A stretch of 64,000 bases of DNA from Pseudoflavonifractor sp050943825. GTDB lineage: Bacteria; Bacillota; Clostridia; Oscillospirales; Oscillospiraceae. How positions within the stretch are numbered: the first letter of the stretch is position 1; each line of letters opens with the position of its first letter. Where the stretch lies: contig NZ_JBMNPX010000012.1 of assembly GCF_050943825.1 (NCBI RefSeq), positions 1 to 64,000 of the forward strand, written 5' to 3'. Below are positions 35,226 through 44,409 of this stretch, piece after piece. Under the pieces are notes generated by a model. That model made no database searches. It was given only the letters and a program-made list of their open reading frames with translations, and had not been told where the DNA came from. A program made the position numbers and the translations under genes.

Positions 35226-36269
35226 ATGTACAATTCAACCATGTTCGGCACGCCTGTGCCTGTCAACCGCCGGGAACTGAAGCGGGCAGCCCGCCAGGAC
35301 CTGCGCACCGCCCGGCCCAGGGTATGGAAGGTGACGCTGGTCTATCTTCTGCTCACCACCGGCCTGCTTCTGCTGCTCAACCTGATCCTTGGAAATTCGG
35401 TGACCTATACCCGGGACCTGCTGGCCACCCTGCTCACCACCGATGACCCGCAGCTCCTGATGAACGCCCTGAGCGCTTCCAGCTCGCCGGTGGCGGTGCC
35501 CGTGTTTTTCCTTCAGATTCTCCTCCAGCTCTACACTGTGGTCCTCAGTTTCGGCTACTACGGCTACACCCTCCGGCGCAGCCGCGGGGAGGAGACCTCC
35601 TTCGGCGACCTGCTGGGCGGCTTCGGCATGACGGGCCGGGTCATTGTGATGAACCTGATTGTCCTGGCCTTCTCCCTGTGCTGGGCGGTGCTGGTGTTGG
35701 TGCCGGTGACCCTGGCCATGTCCTTCCTGATGACCCTGTTTGTAGTGGGCGTGTCGGCCGACGGCTCCGCTGTGCTGCTGTCCAACCAGATTATGCTGTT
35801 TTATGTGGTGCTCCTTGTGGTCTTTATCGCCGCCGCGCTGCTCATCCTGTTCCTCACCCTGCGGTACACCATGGCCCCCTTCTGCCTGGCGGATCAGCCT
35901 GATGCCGGCCCCCTGGAGGCGGTGCGCCGCAGCCGCAGACTGCTCTTTGCCCGCTATGGAGAACTCTTCAAGCTGATCCTGTCCTTCCTGGGCTGGAGCA
36001 TCCTGTCCACTGCGCTCTCTCTGCTGGTGTCCGGCGTATGCATCGGCCTGGGTTGCGGCTTCTTCCTCACCTCGGGCAGCCTGAGTGCCCTCACCGCCGG
36101 TCTTTGGGCCGGGGAGGTGCTGTCCTTCCTGCTGCCTCTGCCCCTTACCATCTGGCTCAAGGGGTACTACACCGGTACTCTGGCCCGGTACTACTGCGCC
36201 GTCTCTGCCGGCGAGCCCCGGCCCGCCAACGAGTGGCAGATGCCCGGAGAGGGCACCCGTCCCTTCTGA
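35226..36269 (+). CDS. DUF975 family integral membrane protein
   Basis: A 347-residue membrane protein. A cytoplasmic N-terminus (RRELKRAARQDLRTARPRVWK) is followed by about six helices, with the family feature LRYTMAPFCLADQPDAGPLEAVRRSRRLLFARYGELFKLILSFLGW in the middle. DUF975 proteins occur widely in Firmicutes and their role is not known. ATG 35226 is placed nine bases behind AGGAGG; the frame is open far upstream through the hairpin array, but that part is not coding. It has its own terminator at 36289-36320. Confidence 0.85.
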   Translation: MYNSTMFGTPVPVNRRELKRAARQDLRTARPRVWKVTLVYLLLTTGLLLLLNLILGNSVTYTRDLLATLLTTDDPQLLMNALSASSSPVAVPVFFLQILLQLYTVVLSFGYYGYTLRRSRGEETSFGDLLGGFGMTGRVIVMNLIVLAFSLCWAVLVLVPVTLAMSFLMTLFVVGVSADGSAVLLSNQIMLFYVVLLVVFIAAALLILFLTLRYTMAPFCLADQPDAGPLEAVRRSRRLLFARYGELFKLILSFLGWSILSTALSLLVSGVCIGLGCGFFLTSGSLSALTAGLWAGEVLSFLLPLPLTIWLKGYYTGTLARYYCAVSAGEPRPANEWQMPGEGTRPF

Positions 36270-36288
36270 TTGCTGTCTGAAACAAACA

Positions 36289-36326
36289 AGCGGTCCGCCC
36301 CCTGCTGGGGGCGGACCGCTTTATTC
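36289..36326. terminator. intrinsic terminator
   Basis: AGCGGTCCGCCCCC 36289-36302 pairs perfectly with 36307-36320, followed by TTATTCTTT. It separates the convergent DUF975 and trmO genes. Confidence 0.85.
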
Positions 36327-36334
36327 TTTGGGGC

Positions 36335-36799
36335 TCACTCTCCCCGGACTCTGGCCTCCTCATAGGTGTGGGGCCAGTCGGCGTGCCAGTAGGGCTCCTC
36401 CGTCTCCATCACCCGGTCCAGGCCGGAGGAGTAGGGCTTGATGTCCAGCACAGGCGTGCCGTCCTCCGCGTCGCTCCAGTCCAGGGTAATCACACCCCGC
36501 TCTCTGTCCACAGCCAGGATGCGTCCGGTGGACAGGGCGATGGGGTTGGGGCGGCTTGGGGACCGGCTGGCAAAGACCCCCATGGGTCCCGGTGTGCCCC
36601 GGTGGGGCGGCCGGACCTGGAGTCTGCTCCGGTCCTCCTGATTGTCCCGGCGGTGGAACCACCAGAGGATGTGGACATGGCTGTACAGCTCCAGGCCCAG
36701 CAGGCCGGGGGCGTAGGTGGGCTCCAGCTCCACCCGGACGCCGTGCTCATCCTTGTGCAGCACGCCGATGGGCGTGATATGCAGCGTCTGTTGTTCCAT
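36335..36799 (-). CDS. trmO: tRNA (N6-threonylcarbamoyladenosine(37)-N6)-methyltransferase TrmO
   Basis: TsaA/YaeB-fold SAM-dependent enzyme of 154 residues that methylates t6A37 in tRNA. Signature segments are PIGVLHKDEHGVRVELEPTYAPGLLGLELYSHVHILWWFHR, the highly conserved FASRSPSRPNPIALS, and DGTPVLDIKPYS. It lacks the extra C-terminal domain of the E. coli protein, as many Gram-positive and archaeal versions do. It lies nine bases downstream of the EFR1 gene, so they probably form an operon. Confidence 0.88.
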   Translation of the reverse strand: MEQQTLHITPIGVLHKDEHGVRVELEPTYAPGLLGLELYSHVHILWWFHRRDNQEDRSRLQVRPPHRGTPGPMGVFASRSPSRPNPIALSTGRILAVDRERGVITLDWSDAEDGTPVLDIKPYSSGLDRVMETEEPYWHADWPHTYEEARVRGE

Positions 36800-36808
36800 G
36801 CCGTCTCC

Positions 36809-37576
36809 TTACGCCCGGTAGAAGGTCTCGGGCAGGCGGTAGGGGGCGCACTTGAGCTCAAAGGCCTTGCGGGCGGTCTGGTAGGCCACGCCGCGGAAGG
36901 CCCTGGCTCCGGTGGGACACACCCGGATGCAGGCCGCACAGGCCAGGCAGGTATCCTCTCTGGTCTTGGTGGGGTCCGCCGGGTCAATGGACTTGGTGGG
37001 GCAGATGGCGGCGCAGGCGCCGCAGTTGGTGCAGGTCTTGTCACCGGCGGGCCGGAAGGAGGCCGAACCCGGCTTCTTGTAGGGCCGGTTGCCCTTCACC
37101 AGGATCTCGCCGGGGTGGCTGTCGGAGAACAGGCCCCGCCGGGCCTGGCACTCCCGGCCAAAGGCGGCGATGGCCTCCAGGTCCTTTTCGTCGGGCCGGT
37201 CGGCGGCCACGGTGGGGAAGATGGAGTGCTTGGCGATAAAGGCCCCGGCACCCACCACACGGAAGCCCTGGGCCTCCAGCAGGTCGGTCAGCTCCAGCAG
37301 GGCGTCGTCATAGTCCCGGTTGCCATACACCGCAATGGCCGCCGCCGGGCCGCCGTGGCCCTTCAGGCAGGCCAGGGAGGACAGGCACAGGCCGGGAATC
37401 CGGCCCGCATACACCGGCATGCCCACCACCAGCATCTCCTCCGCGCCCACGGACACCTCCTCCGTCAGCGGCGCCTTCAGCAGGTCAATCTGCTCCCCGC
37501 CGGGCTCCATGGCGGCCGCCGCCGCCACCGTGACCTGTCTCGTGGTATCGTTGGGACTGAAATAGACAATTTTCAA
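36809..37576 (-). CDS. EFR1-type flavodoxin-like protein with two [4Fe-4S] clusters
   Basis: Fusion of an N-terminal flavodoxin-like domain (KIVYFSPNDTTRQVTVAAAA...MLVVGMPVYAGRIP) with a C-terminal bacterial ferredoxin domain carrying CTNCGACAAICP and CLACAACIRVCP, i.e. two [4Fe-4S] sites. It is an electron-transfer protein of the EFR1 family common in gut Clostridia, with no defined partner. The TTG at 37576 has GGGGAG six bases upstream. Operon with trmO. Confidence 0.88.
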   Translation of the reverse strand: MKIVYFSPNDTTRQVTVAAAAAMEPGGEQIDLLKAPLTEEVSVGAEEMLVVGMPVYAGRIPGLCLSSLACLKGHGGPAAAIAVYGNRDYDDALLELTDLLEAQGFRVVGAGAFIAKHSIFPTVAADRPDEKDLEAIAAFGRECQARRGLFSDSHPGEILVKGNRPYKKPGSASFRPAGDKTCTNCGACAAICPTKSIDPADPTKTREDTCLACAACIRVCPTGARAFRGVAYQTARKAFELKCAPYRLPETFYRA

Positions 37577-37835
37577 GGTAAGCTCCCCTTCCCTTCTCCG
37601 TCCCGGACGGGGCGGTCTCATTACACGGCAGGCGGCAGAGGCCGCCTGGGTTTTCTGCGGCTATTATAGCATATTTGGTCCGGCTGTTCCAGCTGCAATG
37701 CCCCGGGAAGCACCCCGATTCGCTGTGCAAAAATCTGTGCGCCAAAACGTTTCTTTCTGTGCACACCCCTTGCAAAAAATTTATGCTATACTAAATTTAC
37801 TTTATTTTACCAACTCATACCAGGAGGCGACGCCC

Positions 37836-39278
37836 TTGTTGCTGTTCAGTAAATACCTGCGGGACCTGCTGCAGGCCAAGAAAATGACCGTGTCCGCCCT
37901 GTCCCGGCTGTCGGGTGTGGAGCGCACTGCCCTCTCCAAGGCTCTGACGGGACAGCGGGTGCTGCCCTACGACGCCCTAGACGCCCTGATCTACCACCTG
38001 CGGCTGACCCCCGGCGAAGGCCAGCGGCTGCGGGCCTATTATGACGCCCAGTTTGAAAAGGAGGGCATCCGCAGAGCCCGGGGCCTGGTGGGCAAACTGT
38101 TTGCCGATCTGGCGGCGCTGGACTTTGTGACCCCCGCCTTTGAGGAGAGTCAGCTCCTGATGGACCTGCCCCAATACGCCGCCAGGCGCTCCATCTTCTC
38201 CGGCGTCACCAATGTGCAGCCCCTGCTCCGGATGGTTCTCGCCCAGGAGCTGACCGGGGATGACCCGCAAATCGCCCTTACCGTGCCGCCCACCGACACC
38301 TTCCTCAGCGGAGAGCTGCTGCGCCGCTATCTGGATGGACGCATGAGCGGAGAGGTCCGCCAGATCATCGCCTTTGACGCCTCCGGCACGGCGGAGGACA
38401 TCAGCCTGCACAATCTGGAGTGCTTCTGCTGCATCCTTCCCATCTGCCTGCTCTCCCGGCGGACCTATCACCCTTACTACTATTACGACAACACGGTGGC
38501 CGCCCGCTATACCGATCCCTTCCCCTATTTTCTGGTGACACACAGCTGTGTGGTCTGCATTTCGGAGGACGGCGAGCAGGCCATGCTCCTCCAGGGCGAG
38601 GACCAGGTCAGCTGCTACCGGCGGCACTTCCAGTCCCTCCTCTCCCGCTGCTATAACCTGATTCAATACACCAGCGACCCAGTGGAGATCCTGGCCTCCT
38701 ATGACGGCTGCACCGACAATGACGGGTTTTACATGGTGATGGACCAGCCCTGCTTCGGCCGCTTCTACGACGAGTCCCTCATTGCGACCCAGCTCCGCGC
38801 CGACCCGTCCTTCTATGAGCGTCTGGCCCAGGTGGCCCGCAAGCGTTTTGCCAAGCTGCGCACGGCGGAGCATTTCTACACGCTCTTCACCCGGTCGGGT
38901 CTGGAGCGCTTTGCCGCCAGCGGCGCGCTGGACGACTTCCCCACCGCCTTTGTCCTGCCCTTCTCCCCGGAGCAGCGCCGCTGGCTGATGACCGCGCTGG
39001 CGGAGCGCATCCGCTCCGGCGATATTACAGGCCGTATCTTTTTCCCGGGCGTGTTCCCCGATTACCTGAGCATGACCACCTCTCAGCGCTCGGGAATCGG
39101 CTTTTTCACCACGGAGCGGTTCCCGCTGCAGCGGGGCTTCTGCTCGGTGCAGCTGCGTGAGCCCAACCTGTGCAGGGCCTTCCACCAGTGGCTCCTCCAT
39201 CTGCCGGACGGCGAAGAGGTCCTGAGTGGGGACGAGACTGCGGCGGTTCTGGAGGAACTGGCCCGTACATTGATTTAA
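37836..39278 (+). CDS. helix-turn-helix protein with large unknown C-terminal domain
   Basis: A 480-residue protein. The N-terminal ~60 residues form an XRE/Cro helix-turn-helix (YLRDLLQAKKMTVSALSRLSGVERTALSKALTGQRVLPYDALDALIYHLRLT). The remaining ~410 residues (RRTYHPYYYYDNTVAARYTDPFPYFLVTHSCVVCISEDGEQAMLL ...) are soluble and I do not recognise them. The start is TTG 37836, eight bases after AGGAGG; no ATG fits. It could be a one-component regulator with a sensing domain. It is followed after 11 bases by a membrane protein gene that may be its target. Confidence 0.7.
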   Translation: MLLFSKYLRDLLQAKKMTVSALSRLSGVERTALSKALTGQRVLPYDALDALIYHLRLTPGEGQRLRAYYDAQFEKEGIRRARGLVGKLFADLAALDFVTPAFEESQLLMDLPQYAARRSIFSGVTNVQPLLRMVLAQELTGDDPQIALTVPPTDTFLSGELLRRYLDGRMSGEVRQIIAFDASGTAEDISLHNLECFCCILPICLLSRRTYHPYYYYDNTVAARYTDPFPYFLVTHSCVVCISEDGEQAMLLQGEDQVSCYRRHFQSLLSRCYNLIQYTSDPVEILASYDGCTDNDGFYMVMDQPCFGRFYDESLIATQLRADPSFYERLAQVARKRFAKLRTAEHFYTLFTRSGLERFAASGALDDFPTAFVLPFSPEQRRWLMTALAERIRSGDITGRIFFPGVFPDYLSMTTSQRSGIGFFTTERFPLQRGFCSVQLREPNLCRAFHQWLLHLPDGEEVLSGDETAAVLEELARTLI

Positions 39279-39289
39279 GAGGTGCAGTT

Positions 39290-40027
39290 ATGCTCAACTG
39301 GATCATAAAAAATTGGACTTTTTCCATCCCCATCGGCGTCTTTGTGGTCTATCTGGTCTGCTACGGGATAGAGCAGGCCGTCTATTCCTCTCTGGGCATC
39401 CCCGCCGCCAGGGCGCCCCACAAGAAGCGCTTTCCCGCCACCATTCTCTTTCTGGAGGGGCTGGCGGTGTTCTTCTTCCTGATGTGGTACAACTGCGGCA
39501 TGATCTTTTGGGAGAAGGGCTGGCGGCCCGCTCTGCTGGTCCTCTTCTTCGTCTCGCTGGTGCTGCTGGCAGCGGTGTGGGGCCGGACCTTCCGGCGGCT
39601 GACCCGCCGCTCCCCCAAATGGGGCAAGGGTTATCCGTCTTCGGCGGCGCTGTGCTTCTGTCTCCGCCGGACGCTGGGCAGCTTTGTGCCCGGTTGGTTT
39701 GTAGGGCTGATTCCGGCCGGTATTTATCAGAGTGTGAGCCTGAACGGCGTGGAGGGCACCACCCGCAGTCTGGTGGCCCAGATACTCCCCGGCTTTCTGC
39801 CGGTGCTCTTCCTAGTGGTTGTCTGGATGATAGGTAACAACGATGAAAAGTCCATCCGGGCCGCCGCCAACGGCACCTACGACCCCCGGAAGGAGCCGGA
39901 GAAGCAGGAGCGGACCCTGTTTGATATCACCTATGAGGCCCAGATGGTGGACCTCATCCAGCAGGCCATCAAGCAGGAGGAAGAGGAAAACGAGCGCCGC
40001 TACCGGGAATATTGGGAGGGAAAGTAG
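39290..40027 (+). CDS. membrane protein of unknown function
   Basis: A 245-residue protein with about five hydrophobic segments (FSIPIGVFVVYLVCYGI; TILFLEGLAVFFFLMWYNC; ALLVLFFVSLVLLAAVW; GSFVPGWFVGLIPAGIY; LPVLFLVVVWMIG) and a charged cytoplasmic C-terminus (about 195-245) rich in Glu/Lys/Gln (AIKQEEEENERRYREYWEGK). No family recognised. It lies directly after the HTH protein and four bases before the giant SLH protein, so the three may be co-transcribed. Confidence 0.65.
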   Translation: MLNWIIKNWTFSIPIGVFVVYLVCYGIEQAVYSSLGIPAARAPHKKRFPATILFLEGLAVFFFLMWYNCGMIFWEKGWRPALLVLFFVSLVLLAAVWGRTFRRLTRRSPKWGKGYPSSAALCFCLRRTLGSFVPGWFVGLIPAGIYQSVSLNGVEGTTRSLVAQILPGFLPVLFLVVVWMIGNNDEKSIRAAANGTYDPRKEPEKQERTLFDITYEAQMVDLIQQAIKQEEEENERRYREYWEGK

Positions 40028-40031
40028 AAAG

Positions 40032-43000
40032 ATGAAGGAAAGAGGAGGGAGAAGATTGAACAGAAACAGGTGTATCAGCTGGCTTTTGACCCTGGCGCTG
40101 ATGGCGGGGCTCTTTTCTCCGCTGAGCACACTGGCGCCGGAGGCGCAGGCGGCAGGCTCCCTCAAGCCCACCGCGCCGGTGCTGGACGACTTTCTGGTGC
40201 CCGTGTCCCAGGTCACCAAGGTCCCCGCCGGGTACACCGGCATATACACCGCCTCCGACCTGCTGGCTATTTCGGATGCCCCCAACGACAACTATATCCT
40301 GATGGCCGACATCGACCTGTCCGGCTATCAGTGGAAGCCCCTGTGCTCCACCTACCCCTTTACCGGCATTTTTGAGGGCAACGGTCACGTCATCACCGGC
40401 CTCAATGGCTGCGGAGGTCTGTTCGACTCGGTCAAAGACGGGACCGTCCGGAATGTGGGCGTGGAAAATGCCACCATCTATCCGGACATAACGGTGTACA
40501 ATCTCTCGCCCATCGGCGGCATTGTGGGGGAGCTCCGCTCTTCTCTCGGCCTCCCAGTGGTCTCAAATTGCTATTTCTCCGGGAATATTCACGACCTTCA
40601 ACCTCCAGCTTTCGTCAGTTTATCCTCCTGCACCATGGGCGGAATTGTAGGGCAGGGCCTTAATGGTAATCTGACAGTAGAATATTGCTGGATGAAGGGC
40701 GATATTGTCTCCGACTATCTCAGTTCCATCATAGGCGGGATTGTCGGCATTTCTGACACGCTCACCATTAACGGCTGCATCCATATGGGCAATATCCGGG
40801 CTGTAACCCAGAAGAAGGCCAGCATCGGCGGCATCTGCGGAAACGGCTATGGCGAGCTTATCGACTGCCAGAACTGGGGCTCCATCACATACCAGGGCCC
40901 GGAGGCCAACGTGGCCGGTATTATCAACTGCTCCGCCTCCCCGGGGCCCGATCTTACCCGCTGTATGAATGCCGCGGATATCTCTGTCACGGATACCACG
41001 AAAGGCTCCGACAACAGCCGGGCCAGCAAGGTGGGCGGCCTGCTCTCCAACAGCGAGGGCTTGTACGACTGCTTCAACTGCGGCGACATCTTCGCCGATG
41101 GCTGCTGCAAGGTGGGCGGCCTGGCCGGCGAGGGTCCCCGCCTGGCCCGGAATTGCTATAACACAGGCCGGATCACCGCCCTCAATATGGGGAGAGACTA
41201 CGACGGAACCTCCAAGTTCGCCTCTCTGGGCGGCTGGCCCTGGGACCTGGAGAACTGCTTTGGCCTGGTGCGCCCGGGCGACACCGTGCCCCTGCTCCCC
41301 GAGAACTATGTAGAGGACTATCTGGTCAACGTCCGCGGCCTGAGTGAGAGCCAGATGGGCTCCTCCTCCAGCTTCAGCGGCTTTGACTTTGACAGCGTCT
41401 GGACCATGGGCAGCGGCAGCTACCCCTACCCCGTCCTTCAGAGCATGAACCTCCCCGACAGCGGTTCCGGCGGCGGCTCCACCACCCAGCCCTCCTCCGG
41501 CACCATCCCCACCCCCGTTCTGGACAAGGCGGAGTTTGCCAACAAGGCGGTGACCGTGACCTGGACCCTGCCCCTCACCGTCCCCGGCCAGACCCACACC
41601 GTGGACAGCTTCAACATCCTGCGCAAGTCGGGCAGCGGCAGCAGCTACCAGAAAATCGCCACCGTGTCCGGCAGCTCCGGCGGCTCCTACACCGACCGGG
41701 CGGTCATCATCGGGGCCACCTATACCTACACCGTCCAGGCCTGCTACCAGGGCAAGACCGGCAGCTATAACGCCGAGGGCCTGACCGTCAAGGCGGAGGA
41801 CCCGCCCGGCGTCAGCGACGACCTGTCCTACGAGATTGTAAACGGCAAGGCCGTCATCACCGACTGCCGGGAGACGGCGGTGAATGTGGTCATCCCCGCC
41901 CAACTGGAGGGCTGCCCGGTGGTCATGATCGGCACCGGCGCCTTCCAGGACTGTAAAAAGCTGACCAGCGTCACCCTGCCCGACTGTCTGACCGTGGTGG
42001 GAGACCACGCCTTCAACGGCTGCTCCTCCCTCACCTCCATCGACCTGACCCACGTTATCAGCATCGGCCAGCAGGCCTTTGCCTGGTGCACCGAGCTGAC
42101 GGACATCCGGTGCGGCCCCGACCTCCAGGCCATCGGCGAGTACGCCCTGAGGGGCTTCAACTCCAAGCTGGTGGTCACCGGCTACGTCCGCACCCCCGCA
42201 GAGCTCCAGTGCAGCATGGAGGGCGTCCGGTTCCGGTACATCCCCGCCAATGTGGACAATACTGTCCGGGGCACCTTTGAGTACTCCAACGCCAACGGGG
42301 ACCCCGCCTCCTACTCCTTCTATTACAGCGACGACTTCTTCTCCTACGACAACAGCGCCTACCACAGCGACCTGGCCATCATGACCCTGAAGCTGGCCAT
42401 GGCGGGCTACTCCCGGCAGAACCTGTACACCGAGGAGCTGCCCGAGCACGACCTGCGCCGGGCCCTCAACCTCCAGCGGCTCTTCTCCGACATCGGCTTC
42501 GGCAACGCGGAGTTCCACAACTACAACACCGCCCTCACCGACTACTCCTCCAAGGTGGCCTACGGCTTTGCCAGCAGGCAGATCGGCCAGGACGTGGTGG
42601 TGGCCGTGGTGCTGCGGGGCGGCGGCTACGGCGCCGAGTGGGCGGACAACTTCAACGTGGGCACCAGCGGCGACCACGCCGGCTTCTCCGCCGCCGCCAA
42701 GGCGGTCCAGGCCGAGCTGGAGGACTACATCGCCGGACTGAAGGACCTGTACCAGTTCTCCGGGGACGTGAAGCTGTGGATGACCGGGTACAGCCGCTCC
42801 GGCGCCACCTGCAATCTGCTGGCCCAGGCCATGTCCTCCAAAATCGACAGCGACAACCTCTACGCCTATGTGTTCGCCGCCCCCAACTGCACCACCTCCC
42901 CCAAGGCCTGCCGCGGACTGTTCTCCATCATCAGTGCCGCCGACGTGGTGCCCTGTGTGCCCCTGAGCAAGTGGGGCTTCGGCCGCCATGGCACCACCCT

Positions 43001-44342
43001 CACCTTCCCCTCCACCCTGCCTGCGTCCCGCAAGGACGAGTTTGAAAAGCTCTCCGGCATTGACCTGGATGACCATAAACCCGTCACCTATACGATTCAG
43101 CCCGCCGCGATCCAGCGGTTCATCTTCTCCCTGGGTATGGTGGTAGGCAGCCGCAGCGCCTACAACGACCGGTATTCCGACCTGATTCAGCAGAGCCTGC
43201 GGGCTTACTACGGTACAGAGGAGCCGTTGTACTCCGCAGAAGAGGCGATGGCCAACGGGCTGTCCATCTCCGTCCTGCTGCCGCTGCTGCCCGACAACCT
43301 CATCTCTTTGTACATGCTGGATGCCATTGGCCGGGCCCATGAGCCCGCCCACTACCTGGCCTGGCTGGAGGCGGGCACCCTCAACTCCATCCGCGACTTT
43401 GACGCCAGCGGCAAGATGGTCACCTTTGCCTCCTCTGCCAACGCCCAGATCAGGAGCAGCAGCGGCGACGTGGTTGCCACCATCCGGGGCGGCGTTATCT
43501 CCACCGTGAAAAAGGCCGACGGCCTCCAGCTGGAGTGCGCGGACGGCCAGACCACCGTGCTCCTCACCAGCGGCGACTGGACGGTGGAGGTCTACGGCTC
43601 GGGCACGGCGGACATCACCGTTCTGGAGCTGGACGCCAACAGCGCCCTGTGCCGGGAGGTGCTGTTCTCCGGCGTGGCCCTGAAGGACCTGACCATCGCC
43701 CTGGACGTGGACGCCGACGCTGACGGGCAGCAGTACGTTCTGGAGGACGGGGACACCATCATCAAGCCCACCAGCGACGTCACCAACGGCGAGGCGGCCT
43801 CCTCCGGCGCCTTCCGGGACGTGCCCGCCGGGGGCTGGTACTACGACGCGGTCCAGTGGGCGGTGGAAAACGGGGTCACCTCGGGCACAGGCCCGGACAC
43901 CTTCTCCCCCGACCGGGCCTGCACCCGCTCCGAGGTGGTCACCCTGCTGTGGCGGGCTCTGGGTCTGGACGAGGTGTCCGCCTCCTCCGCCGAGAACCCC
44001 TTCCGGGATGTGCCGACGGGTGCCTTCTACCATGACGCGGTGCTGTGGGCGGCGGAGAACGGCATCACCACCGGCTCCACCCCCACCACCTTCTCCCCCA
44101 ACGCAGTGTGCACCCGCTCGGAGGTGGTCACCTTCCTGTGGCGGGCCGACTTCCCCCTCAAGCAGCTCTCCGGATCCATGGCCTTTACCGACGTGGACCG
44201 GGGCGACTTCTTCTGGTACCCGGTGAAGTGGGCCGTTGAGGAGGATATCACCACCGGCACCAGCGCCACCACCTTCTCCCCCATGCTCACCTGCACCCGG
44301 GCCCAGGTGGTCACCTTCCTGTACCGCTTCTTCAGCAGATAA
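40032..44342 (+). CDS. giant surface protein: GLUG-like repeats, FN3, leucine-rich repeat, lipase-like domain and three SLH domains
   Basis: A 1,436-residue secreted protein. A signal peptide (NRCISWLLTLALMAGLFSPLSTLAPEAQA) precedes GLUG-like repeats over about 60-450 (GGIVGE, GGIVGQ, GGICGN, GGLLSN, GGLAGE blocks). An FN3 module covers ~490-590, and BspA-type leucine-rich repeats ~620-740 (IGTGAFQDCKKLTSVTLPDCLTVVGDHAFNGCSSL). A lipase/alpha-beta-hydrolase-like region has the nucleophile elbow MTGYSRSGATCNLLAQ near 918. Three SLH domains (~1257-1436) anchor it to the wall. ATG 40032 opens the frame, but TTG 40056 behind AGGAGGGA is an attractive alternative. It could bind host surfaces and hydrolyse an ester; activity is untested. 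Confidence 0.85.
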   Translation: MKERGGRRLNRNRCISWLLTLALMAGLFSPLSTLAPEAQAAGSLKPTAPVLDDFLVPVSQVTKVPAGYTGIYTASDLLAISDAPNDNYILMADIDLSGYQWKPLCSTYPFTGIFEGNGHVITGLNGCGGLFDSVKDGTVRNVGVENATIYPDITVYNLSPIGGIVGELRSSLGLPVVSNCYFSGNIHDLQPPAFVSLSSCTMGGIVGQGLNGNLTVEYCWMKGDIVSDYLSSIIGGIVGISDTLTINGCIHMGNIRAVTQKKASIGGICGNGYGELIDCQNWGSITYQGPEANVAGIINCSASPGPDLTRCMNAADISVTDTTKGSDNSRASKVGGLLSNSEGLYDCFNCGDIFADGCCKVGGLAGEGPRLARNCYNTGRITALNMGRDYDGTSKFASLGGWPWDLENCFGLVRPGDTVPLLPENYVEDYLVNVRGLSESQMGSSSSFSGFDFDSVWTMGSGSYPYPVLQSMNLPDSGSGGGSTTQPSSGTIPTPVLDKAEFANKAVTVTWTLPLTVPGQTHTVDSFNILRKSGSGSSYQKIATVSGSSGGSYTDRAVIIGATYTYTVQACYQGKTGSYNAEGLTVKAEDPPGVSDDLSYEIVNGKAVITDCRETAVNVVIPAQLEGCPVVMIGTGAFQDCKKLTSVTLPDCLTVVGDHAFNGCSSLTSIDLTHVISIGQQAFAWCTELTDIRCGPDLQAIGEYALRGFNSKLVVTGYVRTPAELQCSMEGVRFRYIPANVDNTVRGTFEYSNANGDPASYSFYYSDDFFSYDNSAYHSDLAIMTLKLAMAGYSRQNLYTEELPEHDLRRALNLQRLFSDIGFGNAEFHNYNTALTDYSSKVAYGFASRQIGQDVVVAVVLRGGGYGAEWADNFNVGTSGDHAGFSAAAKAVQAELEDYIAGLKDLYQFSGDVKLWMTGYSRSGATCNLLAQAMSSKIDSDNLYAYVFAAPNCTTSPKACRGLFSIISAADVVPCVPLSKWGFGRHGTTLTFPSTLPASRKDEFEKLSGIDLDDHKPVTYTIQPAAIQRFIFSLGMVVGSRSAYNDRYSDLIQQSLRAYYGTEEPLYSAEEAMANGLSISVLLPLLPDNLISLYMLDAIGRAHEPAHYLAWLEAGTLNSIRDFDASGKMVTFASSANAQIRSSSGDVVATIRGGVISTVKKADGLQLECADGQTTVLLTSGDWTVEVYGSGTADITVLELDANSALCREVLFSGVALKDLTIALDVDADADGQQYVLEDGDTIIKPTSDVTNGEAASSGAFRDVPAGGWYYDAVQWAVENGVTSGTGPDTFSPDRACTRSEVVTLLWRALGLDEVSASSAENPFRDVPTGAFYHDAVLWAAENGITTGSTPTTFSPNAVCTRSEVVTFLWRADFPLKQLSGSMAFTDVDRGDFFWYPVKWAVEEDITTGTSATTFSPMLTCTRAQVVTFLYRFFSR

Positions 44343-44360
44343 GCAGATACGCCCGGACAT

Positions 44361-44397
44361 AAAACAGCGCCGCCGCTCAATATGAGCGGCGGCGCTG
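44361..44397 (-). terminator. intrinsic terminator of the aminotransferase operon
   Basis: CAGCGCCGCCGCTCA 44365-44379 pairs with 44383-44397, followed by TTTTA on the minus strand. Confidence 0.85.
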
Positions 44398-44409
44398 TCT
44401 GATTCAGGC

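Noticed and set aside
40620..44360. 1246-codon open frame on the minus strand
   Set aside because: Antisense shadow of the giant SLH protein; composition is Gly/Val/His repeats without domains, and no ribosome binding site.
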